A stretch of 27,976 nt of DNA, taken from Turicibacter sp. (GTDB taxonomy: Bacteria; Bacillota; Bacilli; MOL361; Turicibacteraceae). Below are positions 1 to 7,154 of the stretch, one piece after another. The position numbers and the translations under genes are program-made. The stretch covers positions 1 to 27,976 of the forward strand of contig JAUMTV010000027.1 in the NCBI GenBank assembly GCA_030531025.1, given 5' to 3'. The notes beneath the pieces were generated by a model, which saw only the letters and a program-made list of their open reading frames with translations, was not told where the DNA came from and searched no databases. Numbering within the stretch: the stretch's first letter is position 1; every line of letters begins with the position of its first letter.

Positions 1-8
1 AGTCCAGA

Positions 9-167
9 TAAGTTTTTTACATCGTAAAAAACTTTTAAGCCCTAGCAAAGGAGGAGTAGATTATCTTTGATAATCGCTAGGTGACCCAAGCCCTACTAAT
101 GGAGGAAACATGCTTCGCATGGTAGGTGACCCACGGCACAACTATCAAACATTTAGTGTGTCGTGAT
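9..167 (+). ncRNA. Unidentified structured RNA / leader with tandem units
   Basis: This stretch folds into a series of hairpins. There is an 11-bp AT hairpin at about 10-31, two tandem units beginning at 37 and 88 (51-nt period), and a closing stem CGGCACA/TGTGTCG at 134-162. Each unit starts AAGCCCTA. It forms a stem (41-46 with 76-81; 92-96 with 122-126) and has a 12-nt 5'-side bulge containing GGAGGA. A second hairpin stacks directly on the stem (59-65/69-75; 109-113/117-121), and the unit ends GGTGACCC. The hairpin sequences differ between units while pairing is kept, which indicates selection for RNA structure. The strand is inferred from gene direction downstream and is not proven. The element may extend upstream of the window. 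I cannot match it to a known riboswitch or ncRNA family, and there is no convincing terminator after it. Confidence 0.5.
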
Positions 168-348
168 AAATGTAGATTTTATTTCTGTTTATATATAGAT
201 GATGAAAATATTGAATAGGAGTTTTTATATCATAAGACGTATTATGTTAGAAAGGTTGTTAAGCATTCACATGAATAGTTAACTTTATTAAAAGGATAAG
301 TCGATGAAAAAATTTGCTTAAAATGAAGAGGTTAAAGAGGGCAAAATG
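168..348. other. AT-rich gene-free stretch
   Basis: This AT-rich spacer lies between the structured element and the promoter of the azoreductase-like gene. I see no ORF with a ribosome binding site, no terminator and no repeat in it. Confidence 0.5.
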
Positions 349-377
349 ACATAAATAAATCGATCTTGGTCATACTA
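349..377 (+). promoter_or_regulatory. Sigma-G-like promoter before azoreductase gene
   Basis: ACATA (349-353), a 17-nt spacer and CATACTA (371-377) match the forespore sigma-G consensus gHATR-N17/18-CATNHTA except for the weakly conserved first G. The -10 ends 41 nt before the ATG at 419. This is read by eye; a vegetative promoter elsewhere is not excluded. Confidence 0.4.
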
Positions 378-418
378 GTTAAAGTTAGTTTTTAAAGAAT
401 TGAAACTGAGGTGTGATT

Positions 419-1081
419 ATGAAAAAACTATTATATGTCACTGTAAATTCTAAACCTGAGACATTATCTGCTAGTCGTACGGTCGGACGTGCGTTAGTGA
501 ATGAGATTCAATCAACTTATCCTGAATTTCATGTAGAAGAGTTAGATTTATATCAAGTGCATATTCCTAGACTGGAATACCAATACTTTGAGTCAAGAAA
601 TTGCATGGTTGAGAAGGAAGCATTAGAAAAATTACCACCCAAAGAACAAGAAGAGGTTCATAAAATTGTTAAACTATGTGATCAATTTAAAGAAGCTGAT
701 GTTGTCGTGATTGCTGCACCCATGTGGAGCTTATCATTTCCAGCGCCTTTAAAAGAATATATTGACTGTATTGTTCAAGTCGGAAGAACAATTACCTTTG
801 ATGGAATGTTACCTATGCCAAAAGGTTTACTAAATGATAAACCAAGAACAGTTGTTTATGTTCAATCATCAGGTGCAAATATTATGTGGATGATGAATCC
901 AATTTTAAATAAAGGCTTACGATATGTCGAAGACATCATGAAATTCATGGGAATTAAAAAATTTGAAGAGTTATTAGTCGATGGAACAGGAGAAACAGAA
1001 GAAGAAAGACAACATGCCATTGAACAAGCTAAGAAGAAAATTCCTAACGTTGTGAAGCATTTAGAATTTAGTAAAGAGTAA
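419..1081 (+). CDS. azoR: FMN-dependent NADH-azoreductase-like flavoprotein
   Basis: The 220-residue protein has a flavodoxin-like fold of the AzoR family (older name AcpD): dimeric FMN enzymes that reduce azo dyes and quinones with NAD(P)H in the cytoplasm. The N-terminus MKKLLYVTVNSKP followed by ASRTVGRAL corresponds to the FMN phosphate-binding segment. The stretch APMWSLSFPAPLKEYID at about 100-116 matches the family block PMWN(F/L)xxPAxLKxYID, followed by the VGRTITFD type of loop. The ATG at 419 is preferred over the in-frame GTG at 413, because GAGGTG (408-413) is the ribosome binding site and overlaps that GTG. It is monocistronic. The natural substrate cannot be told from sequence; a quinone reductase role is as likely as azo reduction. 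A sigma-G-like promoter lies upstream. Confidence 0.85.
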   Translation: MKKLLYVTVNSKPETLSASRTVGRALVNEIQSTYPEFHVEELDLYQVHIPRLEYQYFESRNCMVEKEALEKLPPKEQEEVHKIVKLCDQFKEADVVVIAAPMWSLSFPAPLKEYIDCIVQVGRTITFDGMLPMPKGLLNDKPRTVVYVQSSGANIMWMMNPILNKGLRYVEDIMKFMGIKKFEELLVDGTGETEEERQHAIEQAKKKIPNVVKHLEFSKE

Positions 1082-1270
1082 AGGTGTAATGTGTTAGATA
1101 GACGTTTTGATAGTTTTTAATCAAGATTCGTTTGTTGGATTGATGATAAATATTTAAAGGATATTGTAATAGAGTCAAGAGACTCTAGACATGATGATAA
1201 ATGAATGAGCAAGGGCTGACTTCCATTATCTTTAGACATGCAAAAGAGGTTATCCATTCACTTTCATAGG

Positions 1271-1300
1271 TAGTCAAAAAGAGGTGTTTCGTGATATAAT
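1271..1300 (+). promoter_or_regulatory. Vegetative promoter of murI, extended -10
   Basis: TAGTCA (1271-1276), an 18-nt spacer and TATAAT (1295-1300) preceded by TGA form a sigma-A-type promoter with an extended -10. The -10 ends 63 nt upstream of the murI ATG. Confidence 0.6.
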
Positions 1301-1327
1301 TCTCATACATACGAATTATTTTTTATA

Positions 1328-1353
1328 AAAACTTTTATGTTGATAAAAGTTTT
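1328..1353 (+). promoter_or_regulatory. Leader hairpin abutting the murI ribosome binding site
   Basis: A perfect 11-bp AT-rich stem (1328-1338 with 1343-1353, loop GTTG) ends directly before the Shine-Dalgarno sequence GGAGGT (1354-1359). It could modulate translation or stability of the murI mRNA. No regulator is implied. Confidence 0.45.
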
Positions 1354-1363
1354 GGAGGTCAAT

Positions 1364-2140
1364 ATGAGAATTGGTTTTTTTGATTCAGGAATTGGTGGGT
1401 TAACGGTTTTAAGTGAAGCTTTAAAACGTTTGCCAAATCATGAATATTTATATTATGCAGATACATTACATGCCCCTTACGGACCAAAACCAAAAGACGA
1501 AGTTCGTGAGTATGTGTTTAATGCCATAGAATTTCTAGTGAATGAAGGGGTAGAAATAATCGTGATTGCTTGTAATACAGCAACCAGTATTGCTGTATCA
1601 GAACTTCGACAAAAGTATAGCATTCCGATTATTGGGATGGAACCTGCGGTGAAACCCGCAATCGAGCACGTAACAAATAGCCATAAGCGTGTTTTAGTAA
1701 CAGCTACCCCACTAACACTAAAAGAAGAAAAGCTAAAAAAACTGATTGCTAAGTTAGATACGCATCATCAGACTGATTTATTACCTTTAGCTGATCTTGT
1801 TCGTTTTGCTGAAGCCTATCAATTTTCTGATAAAGTCATTATTCCGTATTTAAAACAAGCACTACACAACTATGATCTTAGCCAATACGGAGCCGTTGTT
1901 CTAGGATGCACGCATTTTCCGTTATTTAGTCAATGTTTTGAAAAGATTTTTTCTAGTGATGTTCAATTAATTGATGGAAGCAAAGGGACAATTTCTCATT
2001 TAGAAAAACTGATGTTAGAACAAAACTCTCGAACGAGCGAAAAATCGTCACTCACTTTTTATCGTTCTGGTGAAAAGCTTGAAAATGCACAAGAGATTCA
2101 AGCATTTTCTACTATTTTGAAGCAATTAGGTGTTAACTAA
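1364..2140 (+). CDS. murI: Glutamate racemase MurI
   Basis: This cytoplasmic, cofactor-independent enzyme interconverts L- and D-glutamate and supplies D-Glu for the peptidoglycan stem peptide. The protein has 258 residues, normal for the family. It begins with the diagnostic FFDSGIGG (Asp7/Ser8) and has YYADTLHAPYG (31-40). The two catalytic cysteines sit in ACNTA (Cys70) and GCTHFP (Cys182). An upstream in-frame ATG (1337) would add nine residues but lies inside a leader hairpin. The ATG at 1364 has GGAGGT at ideal spacing and gives the usual MRIGFFDSG start. The gene stands alone between the azoreductase gene and a gene of unknown function. No clear terminator follows it. Confidence 0.97.
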   Translation: MRIGFFDSGIGGLTVLSEALKRLPNHEYLYYADTLHAPYGPKPKDEVREYVFNAIEFLVNEGVEIIVIACNTATSIAVSELRQKYSIPIIGMEPAVKPAIEHVTNSHKRVLVTATPLTLKEEKLKKLIAKLDTHHQTDLLPLADLVRFAEAYQFSDKVIIPYLKQALHNYDLSQYGAVVLGCTHFPLFSQCFEKIFSSDVQLIDGSKGTISHLEKLMLEQNSRTSEKSSLTFYRSGEKLENAQEIQAFSTILKQLGVN

Positions 2141-2247
2141 AATACTTGTTTTTTAAAAAGAATTTAGTACGATAGTCATATGTCATCCCTTCTCATCATA
2201 AGGTTGTCTTAAGTGGGCAGAGAAAATGATAAAGATGTGGTGATAAC

Positions 2248-2715
2248 ATGGACTTTCAAAATGTAAATCCTGAGTTATTTATCGTCGTCGGTGAATTGCT
2301 TGGAAATGTCATTGCAAATGAACTACCATTTAACGTACAAAATGCGGTTGGCAACTGGTTACAGCTTGTAGGGCAAGCAATTGAAACGTATAATGCACAA
2401 CAACAATATTATCAACAAGGTCCTGGACGTTATTTCACACCTGATAGTTTTAATGTCGATAATCCATTTTGTCAACAAACCCAGCAAGGGTCACAAAGTG
2501 GATCAGCAGTGAGTGGTTTTGGACAACAACCTGAATATGAGGAAGTGTTCCCTAAATCTTCTCGAGGAAGTGATGAAGCGGGTGCAGATATGCGTTCAAC
2601 TGATGAGGCGCTACATATTATAAAGTTGCAAGAAACAATTGAAAAATTAATGAAACGTATGGAACAATTAGAAGCAGAAATTGAAAATTTAAAATCAATC
2701 AGTGAGACAGAATAA
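2248..2715 (+). CDS. Unknown protein, Gln-rich middle and C-terminal coiled coil
   Basis: I do not recognise this 155-residue protein. Three parts are visible. Residues 1-50 are mildly hydrophobic and may form helices (VVGELLGNVIANELPFNVQ, NWLQLVGQAI). Residues about 50-120 are rich in Gln, Tyr, Gly and Ser and look disordered. Residues about 122-152 form a heptad-like charged helix (LQETIEKLMKRMEQLEAEI) that should make a coiled coil. There is no signal peptide or classical transmembrane segment. The ribosome binding site is weak (GGTGAT before ATG 2248). It is followed by a strong terminator and then a spore-protein gene, so a sporulation role is possible, but nothing in the sequence proves it. 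Confidence 0.7.
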   Translation: MDFQNVNPELFIVVGELLGNVIANELPFNVQNAVGNWLQLVGQAIETYNAQQQYYQQGPGRYFTPDSFNVDNPFCQQTQQGSQSGSAVSGFGQQPEYEEVFPKSSRGSDEAGADMRSTDEALHIIKLQETIEKLMKRMEQLEAEIENLKSISETE

Positions 2716-2749
2716 CTCATGTTAAATTTTTAACATGAGTTATTTTTGT
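2712..2749 (+). terminator. Rho-independent terminator after the 2248 gene
   Basis: A 13-bp stem (2714-2726 with 2729-2741) is followed by TATTTTTG. It starts at the stop codon of the upstream gene. Its 3' arm overlaps the -35 of the sigma-G-like promoter of the next gene. Confidence 0.85.
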
Positions 2750-2761
2750 TTGGGCATAATA
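2733..2761 (+). promoter_or_regulatory. Sigma-G-like promoter of SASP gene
   Basis: ACATG (2733-2737), a 17-nt spacer and CATAATA (2755-2761) match gHATR-N17-CATNHTA except for the first G. The -10 ends 22 nt before the ATG, giving a short leader that starts close to the ribosome binding site GGAGG. Confidence 0.5.
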
Positions 2762-2783
2762 AGTAATGTGGAGGTGATTACTC

Positions 2784-2990
2784 ATGAAACATTACAGTCA
2801 TCAGGCTTATCGCTATACAAATAAAAAATCAGATGTAGAATTTGGCTCTGAATTTGCGCCACTCGATCACTATTTAGATCAAGAAGCACAACGTGCCTTC
2901 TTATCAGCTAAAGCCGGAGGAATGATTACAAAGCGTTTAGTTGAAGTTGGAGAGCAAATGTTAATGAATAATAAAAGTAAAAAAAATTAA
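2784..2990 (+). CDS. Divergent alpha/beta-type small acid-soluble spore protein
   Basis: Alpha/beta SASPs coat and protect spore DNA and are digested by the germination protease GPR. This 68-residue protein keeps both family signatures. VEFGSEF (19-25) matches the GPR cleavage region (T/x)E-F/I-A/G-S-E-F. GGMITKRLVEVGEQML (45-60) matches the C-terminal DNA-binding motif GGEITKRLVxMAEQQL of SspA/SspB proteins. The linker between them (PLDHYLDQEAQRAFLSAKA) is unlike the usual GVxLGADTTARxNGxV. The N-terminus is basic and lacks the usual LVPxAxxALDxxK segment, so it is a variant and not a canonical SspA. The start ATG has GGAGGTG nearby. A sigma-G-like promoter sits upstream and a strong terminator downstream, so it is monocistronic. 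Confidence 0.75.
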   Translation: MKHYSHQAYRYTNKKSDVEFGSEFAPLDHYLDQEAQRAFLSAKAGGMITKRLVEVGEQMLMNNKSKKN

Positions 2991-2997
2991 ACTCTTT

Positions 2998-3037
2998 TAA
3001 AATCATAAAGAAAACTTTTTCTTTATGATTTTTTTTG
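2998..3037 (+). terminator. Rho-independent terminator after SASP gene
   Basis: A 14-nt complementary arm pair (3001-3014 with 3017-3030) is followed by TTTTTT. The stop codon lies just upstream. Confidence 0.88.
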
Positions 3038-3437
3038 TATGACTTTAGTTAAAATTAGACAATATCAATTTTTTGTAAGCGACATTTTCTTAAATTTAAT
3101 AATTTTATGAAACATGAAAATTCATCTACTTATTAGCGAGAAGTAAGAAAAATAAGATTAAATCAAATGGGTTAACAGGATGCAGACGCTCCTATAGATT
3201 AGATATGATTTTTAGAATTTAAGATAAAATGCAAGCTTGAATCTTTTAAAGTAAGTTTTTTATGTAAAAAATTTGATTTGCCCCTAAAAAAGGTGAAAAA
3301 ATGATCCTATGTTTATTATAAAATAAGAAAAAAATTAATCTTGTTGGATAAAAAATAGAGATAGCTAAAAGTAAAATAGAAGAGTAAGACATAATAAAAA
3401 CATAACAAGTACATAAAAAAAACATATCTTTCATAAT
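3038..3437. other. AT-rich 400-bp gene-free region before opp operon
   Basis: Both strands are very AT-rich. A minus-strand hydrophobic reading frame (3246-3452) lacks a ribosome binding site and I do not accept it. I see no convincing RNA element here. Confidence 0.5.
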
Positions 3438-3451
3438 ATAAAACGTTTTCA
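3438..3451 (+). promoter_or_regulatory. cre-like site (possible CcpA binding)
   Basis: ATAAAACGTTTTCA agrees with the catabolite-responsive element TGWAANCGNTNWCA at 12 of 14 positions, both mismatches being in the first two bases. It lies 14 nt upstream of the opp -35. It is a candidate only. Confidence 0.3.
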
Positions 3452-3464
3452 TGTATAAAAACTA

Positions 3465-3493
3465 TTTACTTTTACAATTAATGGAAATATAAT
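3465..3493 (+). promoter_or_regulatory. Sigma-A promoter of the opp operon
   Basis: TTTACT (3465-3470), a 17-nt spacer and a perfect TATAAT (3488-3493) lie 52 nt upstream of the oppA ATG. This is the best vegetative promoter in the first 10 kb. Confidence 0.75.
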
Positions 3494-3545
3494 ACACAAT
3501 AACATCACAAATAAAACAGTGATGACATTAAAGGAGGGACCAGAC

Positions 3546-5585
3546 ATGAATAAGAAATATTTATGGTTAGCTGGAGCATGTTTACTTGCTGTCGGGGGAT
3601 GTAGTAATGATGGTGATGTAAAAGATCCAGAAAGCACACCACAAGATAGTGGAACATCAGAGGAAGGATCATCACAAAGTACAGAAGTTTATCGTAATGA
3701 TTATAATTATGTTTATTCAAGTGATCCAGATACTTTTGATTATCTGTATAGTTTTCAAGCGATTGATAATGAACATACTTCAAACTTTGTTGATGGGTTA
3801 TTAGAGCATGATCAATACGGGAATTTAGTTGGAGCTTTAGCTGAGAGCTATGAAGTAAATGATGATTCAACGGTGTTTACGTTCAAAATTCGTGAAGGTG
3901 TTAAATGGGTGACTGATGAAGGAGAAGAGTATGCAGACGTAACGGCTCATGACTTTGTTTCAGGGTTACGCCACGCAGCGGAATTCCAATCACAAACCTT
4001 ATATTTAGTTCAATATACGATTAAAAACTTAGATGCGTATACAAAAGGTGAAGTCGAGTGGGAAGAGGTAGGAATTAAAGCAGTGGATGATTATACGCTT
4101 GAGTATACACTAGAAGCGCCAACTCCATATTTCCATACGTTAACAACATACTCAACGTTAATGCCAGTTAATCAAGAGTTTCTTGAAAGTAAAGGGGAAG
4201 GATGTAAATTAGGAGAAGCAGATCCAGGTAACTGTTCATTTGGGGAAGTAGCATCAGATGGAATCCTTTATAATGGGGCATATATTTTATCTAATTATGC
4301 TTCAAAATCAGTGATTGAATATACAGCGAATCCAGATTATTGGGATGCAGAGCATGTTTATATTCCAAAGGTTAAATTAGTTTACTATAGTGGATCAGAT
4401 CCAGATAGTTTATTTAATGGATTTGATAATGGTGATTATTCTGCTGCACCTGTTTACACAGATAATGCAGCCATCTATAAAACAGCAAAAGAAAAATATG
4501 GAGATTCTATCTACATTAGTCGTACAACATCTACAACATTCTGGATTTCATGGATATTTGATCGTAATATTTATCATGCTCCTGGAAATGAAAGTCAAGA
4601 TGTTTCAACACAAACAGATAAACAAAAGGCGGATACTGCTTTAGCAAAACAAAATACAGCATTCCGAAAAGCAATCTTCTATGCATCTGATATTTCAGCT
4701 GTTAACTCTCAATATGTTGGAGAAGATTTAAAACTTGGACGTATTCGTAATACAATCACACAACCTGATTTCGTTTTGACATCAGATGGAACAATGTATG
4801 GTGATTTAGTTTCTTCTGCGTTAACAAATATTAATGCTGAAGAATACCCAGATAGTTTAGATCTATCAGATGGACAAATGGCGTACTATAATGTTGATTT
4901 AGCCAAACAATATGCACAACAAGCAAAAGAAGAGTTAGAAGCGCAAGGTGTTGAGTTCCCAATTCAATTAGATGCGATTGTTAATGGAGAATCTGAAAAA
5001 GGAACAAAAGCAGCGCAAGCTTTAGCGGATGTTTTAGAGACAAATTTAGGTGAGTACGTTAAACTTAATCTCATCTTATCAGATTCAACGACCATCTCAT
5101 CAATGAATACAGCCGATCAAATGAACTGCGATATTTATATCGGAAGTGGATGGGGACCAGACTATGGAGATCCAAAAACATATATCGATGTATTTGACCC
5201 AGATAGTGGAGATATGTTGAAATATTTAGGATTAAACTGGACGGGATCAGAAGTTGGAGAAGATGCAGCCGTTAAAGAAGCGATTGGATTATATGAATTT
5301 AAAGAATTAAAAAATGCAGCTGAAGCCGTCATCGATGATAACGATAAACGCTTTGAATTATATGCAAAAGCGGAGGCATATTTAATTGATAATGCATTAT
5401 TTATTCCATATATTACACAAGGTGGTAACTATTCAGTATCAAAAGTCGTTCCTTATACACAATTATATGGAGCATACGGATTATCAGATTCAAAATATAA
5501 ATATATGCAAGTTTCTGATAGCATCGTAACGAATGCAGAACGTGAAGCATTAAAAGCTGAATGGGAAAGTAAATTAGGAGAATAA
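3546..5585 (+). CDS. oppA: Oligopeptide ABC transporter substrate-binding lipoprotein
   Basis: This is an SBP_bac_5 family receptor, anchored outside the membrane, that captures peptides for OppBCDF. It has 679 residues. A short basic start (MNKKY) and hydrophobic core lead to the lipobox AVGGC with lipidated Cys19. An acidic, Ser/Thr-rich linker (about 20-48) follows, then the binding-protein fold (YSSDPDTFDYLYSF onward; LPVNQEFL-type and NPDYWDAE blocks). ATG 3546 is chosen because AAGGAGGG (3531-3538) precedes it; an in-frame ATG at 3519 lies upstream of that ribosome binding site. Two mature-domain cysteines, Cys220 and Cys230, could pair. Length and operon order resemble streptococcal AmiA. 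It is the first gene of the operon and is separated from oppB by a hairpin that should favour higher oppA expression. Confidence 0.93.
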   Translation: MNKKYLWLAGACLLAVGGCSNDGDVKDPESTPQDSGTSEEGSSQSTEVYRNDYNYVYSSDPDTFDYLYSFQAIDNEHTSNFVDGLLEHDQYGNLVGALAESYEVNDDSTVFTFKIREGVKWVTDEGEEYADVTAHDFVSGLRHAAEFQSQTLYLVQYTIKNLDAYTKGEVEWEEVGIKAVDDYTLEYTLEAPTPYFHTLTTYSTLMPVNQEFLESKGEGCKLGEADPGNCSFGEVASDGILYNGAYILSNYASKSVIEYTANPDYWDAEHVYIPKVKLVYYSGSDPDSLFNGFDNGDYSAAPVYTDNAAIYKTAKEKYGDSIYISRTTSTTFWISWIFDRNIYHAPGNESQDVSTQTDKQKADTALAKQNTAFRKAIFYASDISAVNSQYVGEDLKLGRIRNTITQPDFVLTSDGTMYGDLVSSALTNINAEEYPDSLDLSDGQMAYYNVDLAKQYAQQAKEELEAQGVEFPIQLDAIVNGESEKGTKAAQALADVLETNLGEYVKLNLILSDSTTISSMNTADQMNCDIYIGSGWGPDYGDPKTYIDVFDPDSGDMLKYLGLNWTGSEVGEDAAVKEAIGLYEFKELKNAAEAVIDDNDKRFELYAKAEAYLIDNALFIPYITQGGNYSVSKVVPYTQLYGAYGLSDSKYKYMQVSDSIVTNAEREALKAEWESKLGE

Positions 5586-5597
5586 GGATTATCGTAA

Positions 5598-5640
5598 ATA
5601 TACAAAAAGATTGGGGCTTTTCCCTAATCTTTTTGTATAT
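5598..5640 (+). terminator. Intercistronic hairpin between oppA and oppB
   Basis: A 15-nt arm (5598-5612) pairs with 5626-5640, with inner GGG/CCC pairs. Viewed as a shorter stem (AGATTGGGG...CCCTAATCT) it is followed by TTTTTG, so it can act as a leaky terminator or an mRNA stabiliser. oppB has its own ribosome binding site right after it and no obvious new promoter. Confidence 0.7.
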
Positions 5641-5661
5641 AAAAATAAAGGGGGAATACCA

Positions 5662-7152
5662 ATGAAACATTATATGTTTAAACGATTTCTCAGATCGTTA
5701 TTTTCGATTTTCATGGTTCTAACAATTGTTTTTACACTAATTTACTCAGTTATCCCTCGTGATCGTGTGTTCTTTTTGGATAGTAATGTTGAAAAAATCC
5801 AAAAAAGGCCAGACGATTATGCTAATTATAAATATGTTCAATGGGAAAAATTGGGTTATTTGAATTACGATACGATTCAAGATTATTGTAAAGATTTGTA
5901 TGGAACAGCTAATGAACAGTACTCAAATTGTGTTTTACCTGAATCAACGGAAACGCTAGATTATATCAATTTAAAACAACAAGAAGGATGGGAAACTTAC
6001 TTTTTTGAACAATCAGGTCAAGTCTATGCGGTCGAAGAAATTCCAATCTTACGTCGTGCCGTTAATTGGTGGGCAAATTTAATTGAAATTGATTATCCTG
6101 GAAAAGTTGAAACAAAAAATGAAAACTTAGAGCGTAAAATTTATTTTGGAGAAGATTTTAATGGACACCCAGCACTTATGTGTTCAGGGTGTGAAAATAA
6201 GTATCTACTTTACTTTGATGGAAAATTCCCATATATCCATCAAAACTTTATTGGTTTAAATTTAGGAACATCTTATCCAACTTATAGTGGACAAGGGGTA
6301 TTAGAAGTCGTCTCAAGTTCACAAGGAGAAAAGGTCAAACAAGAAGTGACGATGCCAAATGGGGAGGTTAAATCGTCTTCGATTAACTTTTATACGTGTA
6401 AATACAAAGAGACATTAGATAGTATGGATCAAAAGAATTTCACAGACAACTATGCAGATTGTGAAACACTCAAAAGTGATCCCTCTATGATACAAATTTC
6501 ATTCTCGATGGGCTTAATCTCATTACTTTTAACTTATATCATTGGATTACCGATAGGGATTCAAATGGCAAATCATAAAGGAAAATGGGTAGATAAACTT
6601 GGACAATGGTATATTGTCTTTATGAATGCGATTCCGGCTTTAGCTTATATTGTCTTAGTTCGTTTTATCGGAGGGAGATACTTCGGATTACCATCAATGT
6701 TTCCAATGCTTGGGGCGAATGATTATCGATCATACATTCTCCCAATCATTTCATTAACTTTAGGGGCAATAGCAGGGCGAATGATGTGGATGCGCCGCTA
6801 TATGATTGATCAAAGTACAATGGATTACGTGAAGTTCGCACGTGCAAAAGGTTTATCAGAAAATGAAATCTTCTTTAAACATATTTTTAGGAATGCCATT
6901 GGACCAATTGCGCATGGTATTCCAGCAGCGGTTATTTTATGTATTTCAGGTGCCTTAATTACAGAAGGAGTTTATAGTATCCCAGGGATGGGGAAAATTT
7001 TACCTGACTCAATCTCAATTTATAATAACTCAATGGTGATTGGATTAACTTTTATTTTTACCGTTTTAAGTATTTTATCAACCTTTTTAGGTGATTGGTT
7101 ATTAACATTAGTTGATCCACGTATTAGCTTAGAAGAGAAAGGGGGACATTAA
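5662..7152 (+). CDS. oppB: Oligopeptide ABC transporter permease with large external domain
   Basis: This membrane subunit forms the translocation path with OppC. It has 496 residues against about 310 for enteric OppB, and matches the roughly 500-residue streptococcal AmiC type. Residues about 10-32 are the first transmembrane helix. About 245 residues of presumably extracytoplasmic sequence follow. The remaining helices begin near 279 (ISFSMGLISLLLTYIIG), and the ATPase-contacting EAA loop is visible as VKFARAKGLSENEIFFKH. The insert holds six cysteines (76, 90, 174, 177, 246, 267), enough for three disulfides. ATG 5662 is chosen for AAAGGGGG upstream; the longer frame from 5611 runs back through the intercistronic hairpin. 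It lies 2 nt from oppC. Confidence 0.92.
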   Translation: MKHYMFKRFLRSLFSIFMVLTIVFTLIYSVIPRDRVFFLDSNVEKIQKRPDDYANYKYVQWEKLGYLNYDTIQDYCKDLYGTANEQYSNCVLPESTETLDYINLKQQEGWETYFFEQSGQVYAVEEIPILRRAVNWWANLIEIDYPGKVETKNENLERKIYFGEDFNGHPALMCSGCENKYLLYFDGKFPYIHQNFIGLNLGTSYPTYSGQGVLEVVSSSQGEKVKQEVTMPNGEVKSSSINFYTCKYKETLDSMDQKNFTDNYADCETLKSDPSMIQISFSMGLISLLLTYIIGLPIGIQMANHKGKWVDKLGQWYIVFMNAIPALAYIVLVRFIGGRYFGLPSMFPMLGANDYRSYILPIISLTLGAIAGRMMWMRRYMIDQSTMDYVKFARAKGLSENEIFFKHIFRNAIGPIAHGIPAAVILCISGALITEGVYSIPGMGKILPDSISIYNNSMVIGLTFIFTVLSILSTFLGDWLLTLVDPRISLEEKGGH

Positions 7153-7154
7153 TC

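Noticed and set aside
47..88. Resemblance of the GGAGTAG stretch to the yybP-ykoY manganese riboswitch
   Set aside because: Only a short purine run agrees. The required conserved loops and the four-way arrangement are missing, and the second tandem unit lacks GAGTAG.
1171..1189. Hairpin TAGAGTC-GACTCTA as a terminator of the azoreductase gene
   Set aside because: The stem is short, there is no T run after it, and it lies about 90 nt beyond the stop codon.
3246..3452. Minus-strand 68-residue hydrophobic ORF in the pre-opp spacer
   Set aside because: No ribosome binding site before its ATG, composition simply follows AT-rich DNA, and it overlaps the cre-like site.
3505..3870. Minus-strand ORF of 121 residues across the start of oppA
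   Set aside because: It is antisense to a clear lipoprotein signal sequence and its His/Leu/Tyr-rich content is a frame shadow of oppA.
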